DNA of 64,000 bases from Streptomyces spinoverrucosus (GCF_006539505.1 NZ_BJND01000045.1:1-64000); one strand, 5' to 3'; positions 17,484 to 26,735 are shown, counted from the stretch's first letter. The notes: generated by a model not told the origin, from the sequence alone. Program-made: numbers and translations.

Positions 17484-18617
17484 GTGACCACACGCCGTGC
17501 CCGAGCTGCGGCCGTCTGCGGCTGCCTCGCCCTTGTGGGCCTGAGCGCCTGTGGGGACGCACCGATTGCCACGCCCCAGAAGCCGGCGGTGGCGACCTCG
17601 GCCGAGAACGCGGGCGGCATGAGCACGCTGACCGCCGCAGCGAAACGGGAGGGCAGGCTCAACGCGATCGCGATTCCGCGTGCCTGGGCCAATTACGGCG
17701 GCCTGATCGACGGCTTCGAGAAGAAGTACGGGATCAAGGTCACGGTCGACATTCCGGAGGGCCACAGCGAGGACGAGATCGACGCCGTGAAGAAGCGGGG
17801 GAACCGGCCGAATGCACCCGACGTGCTCGACATGGGCGATACGTTCGGGCGGGCCGCAGCAAGGCAGAACCTACTGGCTCCGTACGAGGTCGCCGCGTAC
17901 GGCTCGATTCCCGACAATCAGAAGGACCCGCGAGCCCGCTGGTACAACAACTACGGCGGATACATCTCGATCGGCTGCGACGCCAACCGCATCAAGCCCT
18001 GTCCCAAGACCTTCGCCGATTTGCTGCGCTCCGACTACCGGGGCAAAGTCGCGATCGAGGGCGACCCGACCCGCTCGGGTACCGCCTTCGCCAGCGTCTA
18101 CGCGGCCGCGCTGGCGAACAACGGGTCGTTCGACGACATCCGGCCCGGTATCGACTTCTTCGCCGAGCTCAAGGCGAGCGGTAACCTCAACGCCGCCGAG
18201 CCCAGCGCGGCAGCGGTCGAGGACGGGCGTACGCCCATCAGCATCAACTGGGACTACGTCAACCTCGGCTACGCCGACCAGCTCCGCAGCAAGGGCGTGA
18301 ACTGGCAGGTCGCGATCCCCTTCGACGGCCATTTCGCCCAGTACTACGCGCTGGCGATCAACAAGAACGCCCCGCACCCGGCAGCTGCCCGCCTGTGGCA
18401 GGAGTACCTCTTCAGCGCGGAGGGCCAGAACCTCCGGCTCGTCGGCTTCGCCCGCCCGGTGCTCATGGACGCCATGAAGAAGGACGGCACCCTCGACGAG
18501 GCGGCCGCCGCGCGACTGCCGACGGTCGAGGGAACACCCCAGTTCCCGACGGACGAGCAACTGGACAGGGCGAGGGAGACGGTCGCCCAGGGCTGGGCGA
18601 AGGCCGTCTACGGCTGA
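17484..18617 (+). CDS. ABC transporter solute-binding lipoprotein (PotD/iron type)
   Basis: The 377-residue product starts at GTG 17484 with a lipoprotein signal: Arg-rich n-region, hydrophobic core, lipobox LSAC (Cys around residue 23). The mature part is a type 2 periplasmic-binding fold of the spermidine/iron/thiamine group: NAIAIPRAWANYGGLIDGFE, YGIKVTVDIPEG, PDVLDMGDTFG, YRGKVAIEGDPTRSGTAF, INWDYVNLGYADQLR, AQYYALAINKNAPHPAAARLW. It would bind a ligand outside the membrane and deliver it to a permease. No permease or ATPase gene is adjacent, so it is an orphan or the remainder of a broken operon. Ligand not predictable. Confidence 0.85.
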   Translation: MTTRRARAAAVCGCLALVGLSACGDAPIATPQKPAVATSAENAGGMSTLTAAAKREGRLNAIAIPRAWANYGGLIDGFEKKYGIKVTVDIPEGHSEDEIDAVKKRGNRPNAPDVLDMGDTFGRAAARQNLLAPYEVAAYGSIPDNQKDPRARWYNNYGGYISIGCDANRIKPCPKTFADLLRSDYRGKVAIEGDPTRSGTAFASVYAAALANNGSFDDIRPGIDFFAELKASGNLNAAEPSAAAVEDGRTPISINWDYVNLGYADQLRSKGVNWQVAIPFDGHFAQYYALAINKNAPHPAAARLWQEYLFSAEGQNLRLVGFARPVLMDAMKKDGTLDEAAAARLPTVEGTPQFPTDEQLDRARETVAQGWAKAVYG

Positions 18618-18892
18618 AGCCGACGCGGACGCTGAGCGTGGCACCCCGGTTCTCCGGTCCAGTACCCACGCCCTGTCCTGCACATCGGTGTCACCTCACC
18701 ACGCGCGGGACAACTCCTTGAACTGTCCTGGTTCGTAGTCTTCACCCGTTCCGGCGGTGAGTAACCCCCGCAACCGAGCAAACGGTTCGGCTCTGGCAGG
18801 ATGGGGCGCCGGAAAGATTCCTGGCTGTGGCGGGCCGCGCTGCCCGACAGGCCAGGGGAACGATCAACGGGGAAAGTGGGGAATACGCAGAT

Positions 18893-19447
18893 GTGGCACT
18901 GAGCGGTTGCGGCGACTCTGGGACAGGGAAGGACAAGAACGGCTCCGAGGCCCGGGCGGCCGGGGACAAAGCCTCGGACAGCAAGTCGACCTACCGCCTG
19001 GGCGAGGCCAGCCCGCCGCAGGAATCCACCATGCAGAAGTACAAGGGCAGCACGTTCACGGTGACGCCCACGAAGGTGGAGACCGGAACGAAGGCCGACC
19101 TGGACAAGTCCGGACTGCAGCTGGATGAGAGCGACAGCTCCAAGGTTCCCGTGTACGTGTCGGCCACCCTCACCCACACCAGCGGCAAGGCCATGACAGT
19201 CGGCGACATGGACGACGACCTGATCCTCAAGACGGACAAGGGCGAGCGTACGCAGGCCGTCATCGTCCTCATGGGCCAGGCCAAGTGGCCGAACTGCCCG
19301 GCGCCGGACACCGAGAAGCAGCTGAGCGCGGGACAGTCGGAGAAGATCTGCAAGGTCTTCCTGATCTCCGAGGGCCAGAAGGCCGCCGCCGTCGAACTGA
19401 GCCAGGGCTTCACCGCCGACCCGCTGGAGTGGCCGGTCAAGAACTGA
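18893..19447 (+). CDS. Lipoprotein-like protein lacking a signal peptide
   Basis: The frame contains a lipobox-like ALSGCGDSGTGKDKNGSE followed by a typical secreted-lipoprotein linker and a domain with FTVTPTKVETGTKADLDKSG, VYVSATLTHTSGKAMTVGDM and CPAPDTEKQLSAGQSEKICKVFLI. In relatives of this kind the Cys follows a 20-residue hydrophobic signal; here only VALSG precedes it after the GTG at 18893, and upstream residues in frame are not hydrophobic. The 5' end has probably been deleted, so the product would stay cytoplasmic if made. Function unknown. A terminator-like hairpin follows. Confidence 0.55.
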   Translation: MALSGCGDSGTGKDKNGSEARAAGDKASDSKSTYRLGEASPPQESTMQKYKGSTFTVTPTKVETGTKADLDKSGLQLDESDSSKVPVYVSATLTHTSGKAMTVGDMDDDLILKTDKGERTQAVIVLMGQAKWPNCPAPDTEKQLSAGQSEKICKVFLISEGQKAAAVELSQGFTADPLEWPVKN

Positions 19448-19476
19448 CCCTGAAGGGCAGTACAGCCAGACAAAGC

Positions 19477-19511
19477 GGGGACCCCGGCGGGCATCGGCCG
19501 TCGGGGTCCGC
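19477..19511 (+). terminator. Terminator-like hairpin
   Basis: Inverted repeat GGACCCCG (19479-19486) / CGGGGTCC (19502-19509) downstream of the lipoprotein-like gene. Confidence 0.5.
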
Positions 19512-20788
19512 GCATTGTTCGGGGCTGCGGTCAGCACGGCGGCGACGGAGTATTGGCCGTCGGGTTCGCCCCGGCCCCGGGTGGTCGAGGCGAACTCGGT
19601 TCAGGCTCATAAGCGTTGAAGGAGCTGCCCGGTTGGGGCCGCGGAGACGGGCGGCTCTGCGTGGTGTCAGTCGGTCGCCCAACTGAGATCGGAACCCGCC
19701 ATGACGTCATTGGCGCACAGGCTCACCGGGTCGGCGGCGGACAGGCCACGTCGCAGCGTGCCTACCGGACCAGTTGGGGCGAGGCGGCGCCGACCCCGTC
19801 TGCAGGGTGTCCGCGCAGAAGATGGCCATTACCCGGCGTGGTCGGCGTGAAGGTGCCCGAGGGTCTCGATGCCGTAGGAACCGGCCATCACGATCAGGGC
19901 ACCCAAATCGGGGGCCGACCAGACACGCCGAGGCCGGTCCGTCGACCTCGGCATGCCGGCCTTCCGGGACATCGCCGGACGTGACAGCACGTCGACGTCC
20001 CCGATGGTGTAGTTGTCCCGCCACACTCCGGGGTTCGCGGGCGGCCCCTGATGGGTGCCGGCGTCCAGCTCGCCCGTGATCAAACGTACGCCCCCGGAAC
20101 ATGGCGACAACGGCTGGCACGGCCAGGACGGCGCCTTCAGGGCTGTGGGGTATCACCCAGTCGCCCGCAGCGTCGAAGAGTTGGCCGAGCCGTTCACCTT
20201 CGTGGTCGATACCGAGGGCGCGCTCCGATGGGCGCCGCGCCGCAGCGAGCATGTGGTCTGCGCGGGGGGCGGACGGTACTGAGTGCTGGTGAGATGCTGG
20301 GCTGCGGGTCCGGCAGTGCCATGACCCGGCGCAGCAAGGTCATCCGCTCTGCACGCAGGCCCAGTTGGCCCGCCGGCCGGGCGCCGGTCCGTCCGGCGAG
20401 TGCGAGCCCCGACGGAACGGCTCGGCGAACGTACGACGCGGGCAGTCCGCCCCGCAGCAGATGAAACGCCGGACCGGGTCGACCACGGTCCGGGCATGCC
20501 GGGCCCGCTGCCCGGCTTCTTGCCGTCACGTCGGCGGTGCCGAAGGCGGCGGTCATCGCGTCGACGTCAAGTCGTCGGTCCCGCCGAACACCAGCGGGCC
20601 CCAGAATTATGCGTCGGCCTGCATGACGAGCACCGTCACCGTCCACTGCCGAAACCGCAGCGGGGTCAACCACACAGACCTGACGGGGAGTCACTCACGT
20701 CGGGTCGGACGGCAGGGCGTACGCGGTCTCCCGCAAAACGCTGCCTTCACAACCGGAGACTGTGATGCCTGCGAATGCCGGGTGGTTC
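19512..20788. other. Eroded region with unidentified coding remnants
   Basis: On the minus strand several short runs look protein-like but sit in different frames: DWVIPHSPEGAVLAVPAVVA near 20150-20100, then GELDAGTHQGPPANPGVWRD near 20070-20010. Further upstream (20690-20280) another minus frame stays open without recognisable motifs. I cannot name the parent genes. Nothing on the plus strand looks coding. Confidence 0.4.
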
Positions 20789-21397
20789 TCAGGTGAGCGG
20801 CCAGTTGCGCAGGGCGGCGTCGGCCATCTCCTGGAGTTCATCGCGGGCGACACCGCTCACGGCCTGCACGGCGATGCCGAATGCCAAGGTCGTGACGTAG
20901 CGGGCCAGTAGCCCCGGATCGGTCTCGGGAGGCAGTTCGCCTTCGTCGACGGCTCGCTGGAACCGCTCTCGCACGCAGGAGCAGCCGTTGTTGCGCCATG
21001 CGGCGAGAAGGTCACGGACGCCACGCCCCGGGTCGCTTGTGGCCAGGGCGCCCTGGACGCCCAGGCACCCGTGGGGACGTGTCGGGCGGGTGGTGGTTCG
21101 GACCGTGCCGGCCAGGATCGCGGTGGCGACACCGAGGGCGGTCGGCTCCTCAAGGGCCCGGGTCAGGTATCCGCCGGGGCCTTCGGTGTAGCGCTCCAGG
21201 GCCTTGCGGAACAGTTCCTCCTTGTTGCCGAAGGCCGCGTACATGCTGGTGGTGGAGATGCCCATCGCCTCGGTCAGGCCGGCCAGGCTGGCCCCCTCAT
21301 AGCCGTGCTCCCAGAAAACCAGCATGGCGCGCTCAAGAGCTTCGTCGGCGTCGAATCCTCGCGGACGGCCGATCGGGCCGCTCTGTTTGGTTCCCAC
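20789..21397 (-). CDS. TetR/AcrR-family repressor
   Basis: The 202-residue product starts with an N-terminal helix-turn-helix typical of TetR (RAMLVFWEHGYEGASLAGLT, EAMGISTTSMYAAFGNKEEL) and a C-terminal ligand/dimer domain with GCLGVQGALATSD. It is transcribed divergently from a short-chain dehydrogenase; the 94-bp gap holds two 24-bp palindromes, so it most likely represses itself and the dehydrogenase. Ligand unknown. Confidence 0.9.
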   Translation of the reverse strand: MGTKQSGPIGRPRGFDADEALERAMLVFWEHGYEGASLAGLTEAMGISTTSMYAAFGNKEELFRKALERYTEGPGGYLTRALEEPTALGVATAILAGTVRTTTRPTRPHGCLGVQGALATSDPGRGVRDLLAAWRNNGCSCVRERFQRAVDEGELPPETDPGLLARYVTTLAFGIAVQAVSGVARDELQEMADAALRNWPLT

Positions 21398-21412
21398 CCC
21401 CGCAGCCTACCT

Positions 21413-21436
21413 CTTCCGCATCGATCGATACAGAAG
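21413..21436. promoter_or_regulatory. TetR operator O1 (palindrome)
   Basis: A 24-bp near-perfect palindrome centred on ATCGATCGAT with arms CTTC/GAAG. It resembles O2, 37 bp downstream centre to centre. Confidence 0.65.
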
Positions 21437-21449
21437 TGCTACCGTTCGA

Positions 21450-21473
21450 CTTCTGCATCGATCGGTGCGGAAG
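21450..21473. promoter_or_regulatory. TetR operator O2 (palindrome)
   Basis: A 24-bp palindrome with arms CTTCTGCA and TGCGGAAG around CGATCG. It ends 18 bases before the SDR start codon, so a bound repressor would block its promoter. Confidence 0.65.
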
Positions 21474-21491
21474 TCGGAGGAGGTTATCCAC

Positions 21492-22241
21492 ATGGGACTG
21501 CTTGAGGGCAAGACCGCTCTCGTCACCGGCGGCGGCAGCGGAATCGGCCTGGCCAGTGCCGTACGGCTGGCGGCCGAGGGCGCACACGTATTCATCACCG
21601 GCCGACGCATGACCGAACTCGACGCGGCCGTCAAAGTAATCGGTTCAGCGGCCACCGCGGTGATCGGCGACATCTCGAACCTGGCCGACCTGGACCGCCT
21701 CTACGAGACGATCCGCAGCCGGGGACGGGGCCTCGACGTACTGTTCGCGAACGCCTCCGTCGCCGAGTTCATGACGCTTGAGCAGGTCACCGAAGAGCAC
21801 TTCGACACCCTCTTCGGTATCAACGCCCGAGGCACGCTGTTCACCGTCCAGAAGGCGCTGCCCCTGCTCAACGACGGCGCCTCGGTGATCTTGAACGGCT
21901 CCACCAACGTGGATGTCGGCGCGGAGGCGTTCGGCGTGTACGCAGCAACCAAGGCCGCCACCCGATCATTCGCCCGGACCTGGGCCAACGAACTCAAGGG
22001 ACGCGGTATCCGGGTCAACACCATCACGCCCGGCCCGACCGACACCCCTGGCCTGTCGGGACTCGCCCCTGACCCGGAGCAGGCCACCGGCCTCAGGCAG
22101 CAACTGGCGACCCAGGTGCCGCTGGGCCGGCTCGGGCGCCCGGAGGAGATCGCCGCCGCCGTGGCCTTCCTCGCCTCCGAGCAGAGCAGCTTCATCACCG
22201 GTTCGAGCCTGTACGTCGACGGGGGCCTGAACCAGATCTGA
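21492..22241 (+). CDS. Short-chain dehydrogenase/reductase
   Basis: A 249-residue classical SDR: nucleotide-binding TGGGSGIG (12-19), active-site Ser137 in GSTNV, Tyr150 and Lys154 in YAATK, and a C-terminal FITGSSLYVDGG typical of the family. The NNAG-type motif reads ANAS. It uses NAD(H) or NADP(H); R38-R39 after the second strand (TGRR) favours NADP(H). Start ATG 21492 has GGAGGAGG upstream. It is controlled by the divergent TetR gene through two operators. Substrate unknown. Confidence 0.9.
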   Translation: MGLLEGKTALVTGGGSGIGLASAVRLAAEGAHVFITGRRMTELDAAVKVIGSAATAVIGDISNLADLDRLYETIRSRGRGLDVLFANASVAEFMTLEQVTEEHFDTLFGINARGTLFTVQKALPLLNDGASVILNGSTNVDVGAEAFGVYAATKAATRSFARTWANELKGRGIRVNTITPGPTDTPGLSGLAPDPEQATGLRQQLATQVPLGRLGRPEEIAAAVAFLASEQSSFITGSSLYVDGGLNQI

Positions 22242-22588
22242 GTTCTTTGTGTCCGCACACCCGGCGAGGATGGCGCGCCCGGCCGACCGGGTTCGCTCAG
22301 ACGGGCGAGCCCGGCAGCCTCGATCCCCCGGACGGCCGGGCTCGCAGAGGCCGGGCCCTCCGGAACCCCCGCACCGAAACTCCGGGCCGACTGCTGCTTG
22401 AACCGGATGGCAGACGCTGTTGCTCGAAGGCGTCCTGCTGAACGAGCCGGCCTTCGCCTGAGGTACCGGCGATCGCCACCCGTGATCGGAGCAGACCACT
22501 GCGGGCCGGACGGAGGAGAACCGCAAAAGCGCACAGTCGCCGATCGACCGGCACACGGCGGGCCCGGCACGGGGGGGGTGTCAGGCCA
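22242..22588. other. Intergenic, nothing recognised
   Basis: No supportable gene. Convergent ends of the SDR and haloperoxidase genes flank the gap, so it probably holds terminators; a CCGGGC-type inverted repeat is visible near 22280-22315 but is imperfect. Confidence 0.4.
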
Positions 22589-23947
22589 TCAGCGCGTACC
22601 GTTCTTCGGGCACACGGGCCGTGCCGCCGGCGCGGCCTGGGTGTGCGAAGAACGCAGCGGGTGGAAGTAGTGGGCGACGGCCCAGACGCCGATACGGCTG
22701 CCGGCCTGACACCCGGCCACATCCGCGGAGCGGAAGTGGATCCCGGCCCAGACGCGGGCGTTGATCATGTCATCGTTGAGCCGGTCGGCGTATGCGTAGT
22801 GGCGTGTGGTGCCGGTGGCCTCGGAGAAGAAGGTGAGGTCCAGGCGCCTGGTGCCGAGCAGTCCGCTCAGGGTCTGAGTCACGGCGCCGGTGACGGCGGC
22901 GTGGCCGCTGAGGTAGTCGGGGTGCGGTGGCGTGACGAGCAGCGGCTGCCACTGCGGGTCAGCCGGGGTCGCGGGGTTGCCGTCGGTTTCGGCCAGCTGG
23001 ATGGCGGTGATCGGCCGCCAGCGTCCGTAGTGGAGTTTGGCGTCCCAGGCGGCGACGACGGCGTCGGTGGCCGAGGTGTTCGCCGCGGCGAACAGCCGTG
23101 CCGTCTCAGCGATGCCCAGGCGGTGCCGAGCCGTGTAGTCCCGCAGCGCGGCCTGGATCTGCACCGCCAGATTGCCCCCGAAGAACAGGGCGGTCTCGGT
23201 CTGCAACGCGGTGCGGGACGAGCCGGTCCTCGCGCCCATGGCCCTCACCTCGTTCACGTCCCGGGCATAGCGGGGCGAGGACAGTGCGGGCGGGACCCCA
23301 GGACGGAACTGGGCCGGGGAAGTGAGCAGCATCGGGCGCAGCCTGCCCAGCCAGGGATCGATGAAGGTCTGGTGGCCGGGTGGGGTGGGCCGCCAGACGC
23401 CGGGCGCGGGCGGGGCCGTGAACCGCACCCGTGCATCCCGGCCGTCGCCTTCACGCAGCTCGATGAGATGTGCCGCGGCCCGCTCCCCGAAGGCGACGCC
23501 CTGCGTCTTGGCGCTGCCCTCGGGAATCCTGGCCAGGGATTCGGCGTAGGCGGCATCAAGCGGCGCCTGGGAGGCGGGGAAATAGGTGACCAGCACCCGG
23601 TGGGCCGCGGCCACGGCGGCCGCCTCGGGCGACGCCGTGGACGGACCGCGCACCCGCCACTTGTAGGGGGCGTAGTCGCCCCGGATGCCCACCACCGCGT
23701 TGTAGACGGCAGCCGAGACGAAGCCGTGCCAGATAACCACCTGGCCCGAGGGGCGAGTAGCGCCGAGGTTGGTGCCGATCGTGTCGGTGGCGATCGTGTT
23801 CCATTCCCGGATCGTGTCGGGATCCGCCGCGGGCGACGCGTGACTGCCGGCAGTGGCCAGGGGTCCGCTCAGGACCGCGACGAGAACAAGGAGGAGTGAC
23901 ATGACGGCGCCTACGGCAGCCGGTCTGCCCGAAGTAGAGGCATGCAT
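22589..23947 (-). CDS. Secreted vanadium-dependent haloperoxidase-like (PAP2 fold) protein
   Basis: A 452-residue product with a hydrophobic signal segment (MSLLLVLVAVLSGPLATAG) ending in an AxA-like SHASPAA site. The vanadate/phosphate pocket motifs of the vanadium haloperoxidase/PAP2 family are present in order: KLHYGRWRP (about residue 304), PHPDYLSGHAAVTGA with the SGH motif (about 346), and GIHFRSADVAG with Arg and the preceding His (about 402). It would be an extracytoplasmic enzyme, either a haloperoxidase or an acid phosphatase. Start 23947 and an internal ATG at 23902 both leave the signal peptide; neither has a strong ribosome binding site. No biosynthetic neighbours are evident. 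Confidence 0.8.
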   Translation of the reverse strand: MHASTSGRPAAVGAVMSLLLVLVAVLSGPLATAGSHASPAADPDTIREWNTIATDTIGTNLGATRPSGQVVIWHGFVSAAVYNAVVGIRGDYAPYKWRVRGPSTASPEAAAVAAAHRVLVTYFPASQAPLDAAYAESLARIPEGSAKTQGVAFGERAAAHLIELREGDGRDARVRFTAPPAPGVWRPTPPGHQTFIDPWLGRLRPMLLTSPAQFRPGVPPALSSPRYARDVNEVRAMGARTGSSRTALQTETALFFGGNLAVQIQAALRDYTARHRLGIAETARLFAAANTSATDAVVAAWDAKLHYGRWRPITAIQLAETDGNPATPADPQWQPLLVTPPHPDYLSGHAAVTGAVTQTLSGLLGTRRLDLTFFSEATGTTRHYAYADRLNDDMINARVWAGIHFRSADVAGCQAGSRIGVWAVAHYFHPLRSSHTQAAPAARPVCPKNGTR

Positions 23948-24098
23948 GACCGGCGTAACCGTTCACACGTGCGGAAGGTCACGCAGATGTGGTGCCCCGG
24001 TGCCGACGCCGCCCGCCGGGGCGGAAACCGGGCACCAACCCTGCGGTCCCGGCCCAGCGGCCCGGGTCGCTGTGTGCGAATGAACACGCCCGTTACCC

Positions 24099-24500
24099 GT
24101 GACGTTGGTGATGCGACATCCGCTTGATCGGTCGGGGGCGCCGGAAGCTGAAGACGAGCGTGTCCCGTGCGCCAAGGACAGGCGGCCGTGCGCCGCGGGG
24201 TTCGTCGCCCGTGTCACCACCCGCAACAGGCTGCCGCTGGACTACTCCGTTGCCAGTCTGAGGGTTGTGGACTTCGCCCACGTCGGGGAGGTATTCGTGC
24301 GCCGCGCGGGTGCGATGTGGGCGGACTTCGACGCCGGCCGGCGTGCCTACTTCGGCCGGCCGGTGTACGGATGCCGGACGGGCGGGGTCCGGAACCCGCT
24401 CGGCAAGGTCCGCAACCACTTCGACATCGGCGGACCCGGAGATTCGCTCCAGACCTTCCATCCGACGCTTCACGGCAGGGCCGGGAGGGCCGCAGCATGA
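24099..24500 (+). CDS. Conserved hypothetical protein, possibly eroded
   Basis: Residues from about 35 onward look coding (LPLDYSVASLRVVDF, VGEVFVRRAGAMWADFDAG, NPLGKVRNHFDIGGPGDSL). In the stretch 24358-24395 a better match to the expected pattern (GVRMPDGR) is in the next frame, while the flanks are in this one, which suggests two compensating indels. The middle between VVDF and VGEV also seems short. Function unknown. Its stop overlaps the ATG of the lipoprotein gene (ATGA), so the two were co-translated. Confidence 0.45.
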   Translation: MTLVMRHPLDRSGAPEAEDERVPCAKDRRPCAAGFVARVTTRNRLPLDYSVASLRVVDFAHVGEVFVRRAGAMWADFDAGRRAYFGRPVYGCRTGGVRNPLGKVRNHFDIGGPGDSLQTFHPTLHGRAGRAAA

Positions 24501-25277
24501 GACGGACCATTGCCGCGTCGGCGCTGCTCCTCGCCGCCGCGCTGACCGGCTGTGCGGAGTCGGCGGACGAGGGGAAGCCCGTCGACTCCGCACAGCCCAC
24601 CGCCCAAAGCCCGCAGGCCACCCCCGCCGAGCCCGAGCCCCGCACCGCCGCCGAGTTCCTCGCCCGCGCCGAGGAGGCGATGGCCGGGCAGAAGGGTTGG
24701 AGCTTCGCAGTGAAGGGCCGCGAGGGCCTGGTCCTGCAGGGCCAGGAAAACGCCGCGACCTACACGGCCGCCCTGCACCGGACCACGGGCGAGGAGTGGG
24801 CGCTGCACTCCACCGGCACCACCCTCAGGAAGGGCGTGAGCAAGCCTGAGGAGATCTACGTCGTCGACGGGACGGTCTACGTCAAGAAGGACACGGCCGG
24901 CTGGGAACACGGGCCCCTCACCGACGCGGAGTTCGCGGACAAGGTGGAGGACCCCCTCGCCGCGCTCGACGCGTTCCGGGGATACGGCGACGAGGTCACC
25001 GTCACCGCGCCGGAGGACGGCCCGGATGGCCAAGTGGAACTGCGCGTCCGCAAGACGACCACCCCGCTGACCGGCGTACGGGACAAGAGTGTCGTACAGA
25101 AGGCCCTGCGCGAACTCGACCCGACCCTGCGGCAGTTGCACGCAGCCGGAGTCGCCGCCCCCGAGAGCGAGATCGCCGTGAGCGGCGGGGCAGCACATCC
25201 GGTTCGAACAGGAGGTGACCGAGCGGACCACGGGGCCCTACCACGGGACCATAGCCCTGCCGGAAGGCGTCAGCTGA
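24497..25277 (+). pseudogene. Lipoprotein gene with a late frameshift
   Basis: ATG 24497 starts a lipoprotein signal peptide with lipobox LTGC (Cys near residue 19), then an acidic/proline linker and an LolA/LppX-like domain (WSFAVKGREGLVLQG, EEIYVVDGTVYVKKDTAGWE, DEVTVTAPEDGPDGQVELRV). Near 25185 the reading frame changes; the expected C-terminus (QHIRFEQEVTERTTGPYHGT then IALPEGVS) lies in the next frame and stops at 25277. In the original frame translation would continue into about 70 meaningless residues. Either an indel mutation or a sequencing error in a G-rich run. Confidence 0.65.
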
Positions 25278-25517
25278 TCGAACTCCCGCCACCGTCGCGC
25301 CGGTTACGCCACGCGCACCTTCGCTGCCGCCACCGGAAGGCCCTCCGCGGAAGACCCGCCGCTCGGCGTTCACCGCGAACACTTCGCAGCCCTCCCCGGG
25401 CACCACAACGCGGGCCGTCGCCCTCCCCCGAGCGCGGCTGCCGCTCGGCCGAGACCCTCCAGGGAGTGAGCGTGACACTCAGCTCCGGGAGCTGACGCCC
25501 TGTCTCGGGAGGGCACG

Positions 25518-25705
25518 CCACGATCACGGACGTCGCGGAGGCAGCCGGAGTCTCCCTCCAAAAGGTGTTCAACGTGCTCAACGCCAACGCACCCCAGCGC
25601 GTACACCGATGACCCGCGAGCGGGTACAGCAGGTCATCGCCCAGCCGGGCTATCACACCAACCGTGCGGCTCGCTCGCTGCGGGCCAGCTCACCAAAGAG
25701 GGGAC
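25518..25705 (+). pseudogene. LacI-family regulator N-terminal relic
   Basis: ATITDVAEAAGVSLQKVFNV is a LacI helix-turn-helix; after a frameshift near 25600 it continues MTRERVQQVIAQPGYHTNRA and ARSLRAS, the hinge. The ligand-binding domain is missing. Fragment only. Confidence 0.7.
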
Positions 25706-25731
25706 GGCCTCATCCAGCGGACCGCACCGGG

Positions 25732-26420
25732 TCACTCCCGCAGGGACTCCAGCGCCGCGGCGACACGCCCGGACACCTCCGGCGGGGTCGAAGCGTGCGG
25801 GGACAGCCTCAGCGAATCGCCGCGCACCGTCGCGGTGACCCCTTCGGCCTGCAACGCCTCGCCGACGACCCGAGGATCGTAATCCGGCAGCGCGAAGGAC
25901 AGGATGCCCGCCCGCCGTGCCGGATCGGCCGGGGACAGCACCCGGCCGCCGGCCCGCTCCACGACCTCGACGAGCTCGGTGACCCGGGCTTCGATCGCGG
26001 TCTCGATCGCCGCGACGCCGTGCCGCTCCACAAGATCAAGCGCGGCTGCGAACGCTCCTGCAGCCACCGGGCTGAGATGAGTGATCGACCACCGCCCGGC
26101 GTCCGTGGCAGGCGGATGTTCCCCTCCGTCGAAGAGACCCGCCTCCTCCACCCCGTCCAGCCGGTCAGAACCGGCTCAAGACAGCCCAGCGCCCGGTCGG
26201 ACAGGGCCGCGAACCCCGTCGACCAGCCTGCCCGCAGCCACTTCTGGCCGCCCACAACCAGTACATCGGCCGCATCCCACGGCATCCGTGTCACACCGAA
26301 CGCCTGGATGGCATCCACACTCAGCAGCCGCTCCGGCCCGATCACCTCGCGCAGCGCCGCCAGGTCCGCACGGAAACCGGTGCGGAAAACGCGATGCAGG
26401 CGGGAGGCTGGCGCAGGAAG
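25732..26420 (-). pseudogene. Class V aminotransferase relic
   Basis: Minus-strand pieces match PLP-dependent class V aminotransferases (cysteine desulfurase/kynureninase-like): DLAALREVIGPERLLSVDAI, then QAFGVTRMPWDAADVLVVGG followed by QKWLRAG with the PLP lysine. A frameshift near 26150 leads to EEAGLFDGGEHPPATDAGRW and a C-terminal domain to the stop at 25732. The first half of the enzyme is absent. Not functional. Confidence 0.7.
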
Positions 26421-26520
26421 AGGTTCCGCGGGGCGTGACCTCCACACACCCACTGCATGTACCGGACACACGACACATCAGCCGGGCCTCCACCTTCCAG
26501 TCCACCATCCAGCCGTTGGG

Positions 26521-26690
26521 CTCGCGCCGGGCCACGGTACGACTGCGGGTGCGTCGGTACTTCTGTGACCGGAAGAGTTGTTCCCGCAGGACGTTCGTCG
26601 AGGAGGTGCCGGGGCTCTCCCAACGGCACCGCCGCTCCAGAACGGGGATGACAGGACGGCTGCGGTCGACCTGCCTCGCCAGTAACTCGT
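26521..26690 (+). pseudogene. Second ISL3-family transposase relic
   Basis: RATVRLRVRRYFCDRKSCSR then RTFVEEVPGLSQRHRRSRTG corresponds to the N-terminal zinc-finger-like part of ISL3 transposases and stops after about 55 residues. No terminal repeat is apparent. It differs from the copy at 2221-3462. Confidence 0.65.
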
Positions 26691-26699
26691 AATTTACGA
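26687..26699. promoter_or_regulatory. Palindromic operator upstream of GH27 gene
   Basis: TCGTAATTTACGA is a perfect 13-bp palindrome about its central base, immediately upstream of a TTGACG box and 173 bp from the GH27 start. Its AT-richness stands out locally. Confidence 0.45.
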
Positions 26700-26706
26700 A
26701 TTAATG

Positions 26707-26735
26707 TTGACGCGCGCCGCTAACCCCTGCAAGGT
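26707..26735 (+). promoter_or_regulatory. Candidate promoter of GH27 gene
   Basis: TTGACG (26707-26712), 17-nt spacer, CAAGGT (26730-26735): a plausible HrdB-type promoter. The palindrome at 26687-26699 overlaps its upstream edge. Confidence 0.4.
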
